The translations under genes were made by a program, and so were the position numbers. The notes beneath the pieces were generated by a model, which was given only the letters and a program-made list of their open reading frames with translations, was not told where the DNA came from and ran no database searches. From assembly GCF_022548875.1 (NCBI RefSeq), contig NZ_JAKZEW010000043.1, positions 382 through 34,045 on the forward strand: a stretch of 33,664 bases of DNA, read 5' to 3'. This DNA is from Glycomyces sp. L485 (GTDB lineage: Bacteria; Actinomycetota; Actinomycetes; Mycobacteriales; Micromonosporaceae). Shown here in pieces: positions 32,876 through 33,664 of the stretch (its first letter is position 1; every line of letters begins with the position of its first letter).

Positions 32876-33478
32876 TCAGCTGCGGTAGAGCCCGCGCTCG
32901 GCGATATAGTCGTCGACCGCGTCCGGGACGAGGTAGCGGATCGGCTCGGCGTTCGCGACACGTCGACGGCACTCGCTGGAGGAGATGCCGACACCGGGCA
33001 TGTCGACGAACTCGACTTCAATGCCGGTGGAGGTGTCGACCTCACGCCGTGAATGCCCCGGTCGGTTCACTGCGATGAACTTGACGACCTTGCACAGCTC
33101 GTCGACCCGATGCCAGGTGCGGAGGTTCTCGAGCGAGTCGGCGCCGAAGATGAAGTACAGGTCGACAGGATGGTCGTACTCGGCTCGCACGTCGGCGACC
33201 GTATCGACCGCGTAGGTGTGGCCGGGACGGTCGATATCGCAGGTGCTCACTCGGAATCGCGGGTCGGGCTCAGCGGCGAGCCTGGTCAACGCCAGTCGTG
33301 AGGCGGCGTCGGTGATCCGGCGGTGCTGCTTCTGCCAAGGATCGCCGGCGGGTACGAAGACGACTTCGTCGAGCAGGCACTGCGCCGCGGCCTCGCTGGC
33401 GGCGACGAGATGCCCGAAGTGGGGAGGATCGAACGTTCCGCCGAAGATCCCCACACGTTGAATCGGCAGTTCCGGCAC
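32876..33478 (-). CDS. nadD: Nicotinate-nucleotide adenylyltransferase NadD
   Basis: NadD joins ATP to nicotinate mononucleotide in NAD synthesis. The 200-residue protein has GIFGGTFDPPHFGHL (residues about 9-23), the nucleotidyltransferase HxGH site, and ISSSECRRRV, the second ATP site. The GTG at 33478 has AGGA nine bases upstream; the frame upstream of it is the complement of terminator sequence. It is the first gene behind the rRNA operon on the same strand, with a gap of 121 bases to rsfS. Confidence 0.96.
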   Translation of the reverse strand: MPELPIQRVGIFGGTFDPPHFGHLVAASEAAAQCLLDEVVFVPAGDPWQKQHRRITDAASRLALTRLAAEPDPRFRVSTCDIDRPGHTYAVDTVADVRAEYDHPVDLYFIFGADSLENLRTWHRVDELCKVVKFIAVNRPGHSRREVDTSTGIEVEFVDMPGVGISSSECRRRVANAEPIRYLVPDAVDDYIAERGLYRS

Positions 33479-33546
33479 AGCGCAGATCCTACAGCCTGCG
33501 AATGCCGAACCAGACGGACTCACAAGCCCTGATCTCGGGCACGAAA

Positions 33547-33574
33547 AAGGCCACGATCGCTTGATCGTGGCCTT
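33547..33574 (-). terminator. Second terminator after the rRNA operon
   Basis: On the minus strand AAGGCCACGATC, loop AAGC, and the exact complement, followed by TTTTT minus-strand bases. A clear Rho-independent terminator. Confidence 0.9.
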
Positions 33575-33584
33575 GAAACGCAAA

Positions 33585-33611
33585 CAGCCCGCCGACTGAG
33601 TCGGCGGGCTG
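33585..33611 (-). terminator. First terminator after the rRNA operon
   Basis: CAGCCCGCCGAC, loop TCA, GTCGGCGGGCTG on the minus strand, followed by TTTGCGTTT. Together with the next hairpin it forms a tandem terminator behind the 5S rRNA gene. Confidence 0.88.
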
Positions 33612-33625
33612 CTGCATATGTTCAA

Positions 33626-33664
33626 TGTTTGGCGGTGTCCTGCTCTCCCACACCCCCTCGGGTG
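33626..33664 (-). rRNA. rrf: 5S rRNA, 3' end only
   Basis: The minus strand at the right edge reads CACCCGAGGGGGTGTGGGAG and continues AGCAGGACACCGCCAAACA, the 3' end of an actinobacterial 5S rRNA (GGGTGTGGGAGAGTAGGACACCGCC in relatives). Only about 38 bases are inside the window; the rest and the other rRNA genes lie to the right. The exact 3' end is estimated. Confidence 0.85.

Noticed and set aside
1-33664. CRISPR arrays, insertion sequences, phage genes
   Set aside because: No regularly spaced repeats, no transposase or integrase, and no phage structural genes were seen on either strand.

Overview
The window comes from a high-GC actinomycete chromosome. Codons are strongly GC-ending, GTG and TTG starts are common, and the gene order hemW, capA, hrcA, dnaJ, rsmE, HIT, phoH, ybeY, CBS-domain protein, deaminase-like protein, era is the one known from mycobacteria, streptomycetes and relatives. 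So is the order nadD, rsfS, phosphatase, degV, comEA, comEC, holA followed by convergent rpsT. I cannot name the genus. A member of Glycomycetales or Micromonosporales would fit, but that is only an impression.

Layout: 1-387 holds no supportable gene. 388-3386 carries three unrelated small-molecule exporters (LysE/RhtB, EamA/DMT, MFS). 3772-4975 has a ZnT9-like cation diffusion facilitator and a small Smr-domain protein. 5016-8117 is the accessory, decayed part: an orphan excisionase-like HTH protein, an iron-box promoter with no intact gene behind it, a scrap of a FecCD siderophore permease, the N-terminal third of a SAM-dependent methyltransferase, an intact beta-propeller protein, and degenerate frames. 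An initiator tRNA with its own promoter and hairpin follows (8118-8191).

From 8332 to 18576 everything is on the minus strand and belongs to translation and stress housekeeping: hemW, capA, a CIRCE element, hrcA, dnaJ, rsmE, a 43-residue membrane protein, HIT, phoH, ybeY, a CNNM/CBS protein, a deaminase-like protein and era. Here HrcA would repress its own hrcA-dnaJ transcript, while phoH-ybeY-CBS-deaminase-era are packed with overlaps. At 18577-18594 hemW and an enoyl-CoA hydratase gene diverge from only 18 bases containing a symmetric -10 element. Two plus-strand envelope genes follow, then a strong convergent terminator and lepA. At 24204-24285 a TetR regulator and a YhgE/ABC-2-like membrane protein diverge around a 23-base palindrome.

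The right end (25636-33478) is the nadD-to-holA block: NAD synthesis, ribosome silencing, a phosphatase, a lipoprotein, DegV, DNA uptake proteins and the polymerase III delta subunit. The window closes with tandem terminators and the 3' end of a 5S rRNA gene on the minus strand, so an rRNA operon lies just outside.

I did not find a convincing new multi-gene system. The least explained parts are the decayed block at 5.0-8.1 kb, the perfect 24-base palindrome between two exporters, the shared leaderless promoter, and the initiator tRNA with an A29:U41 pair.
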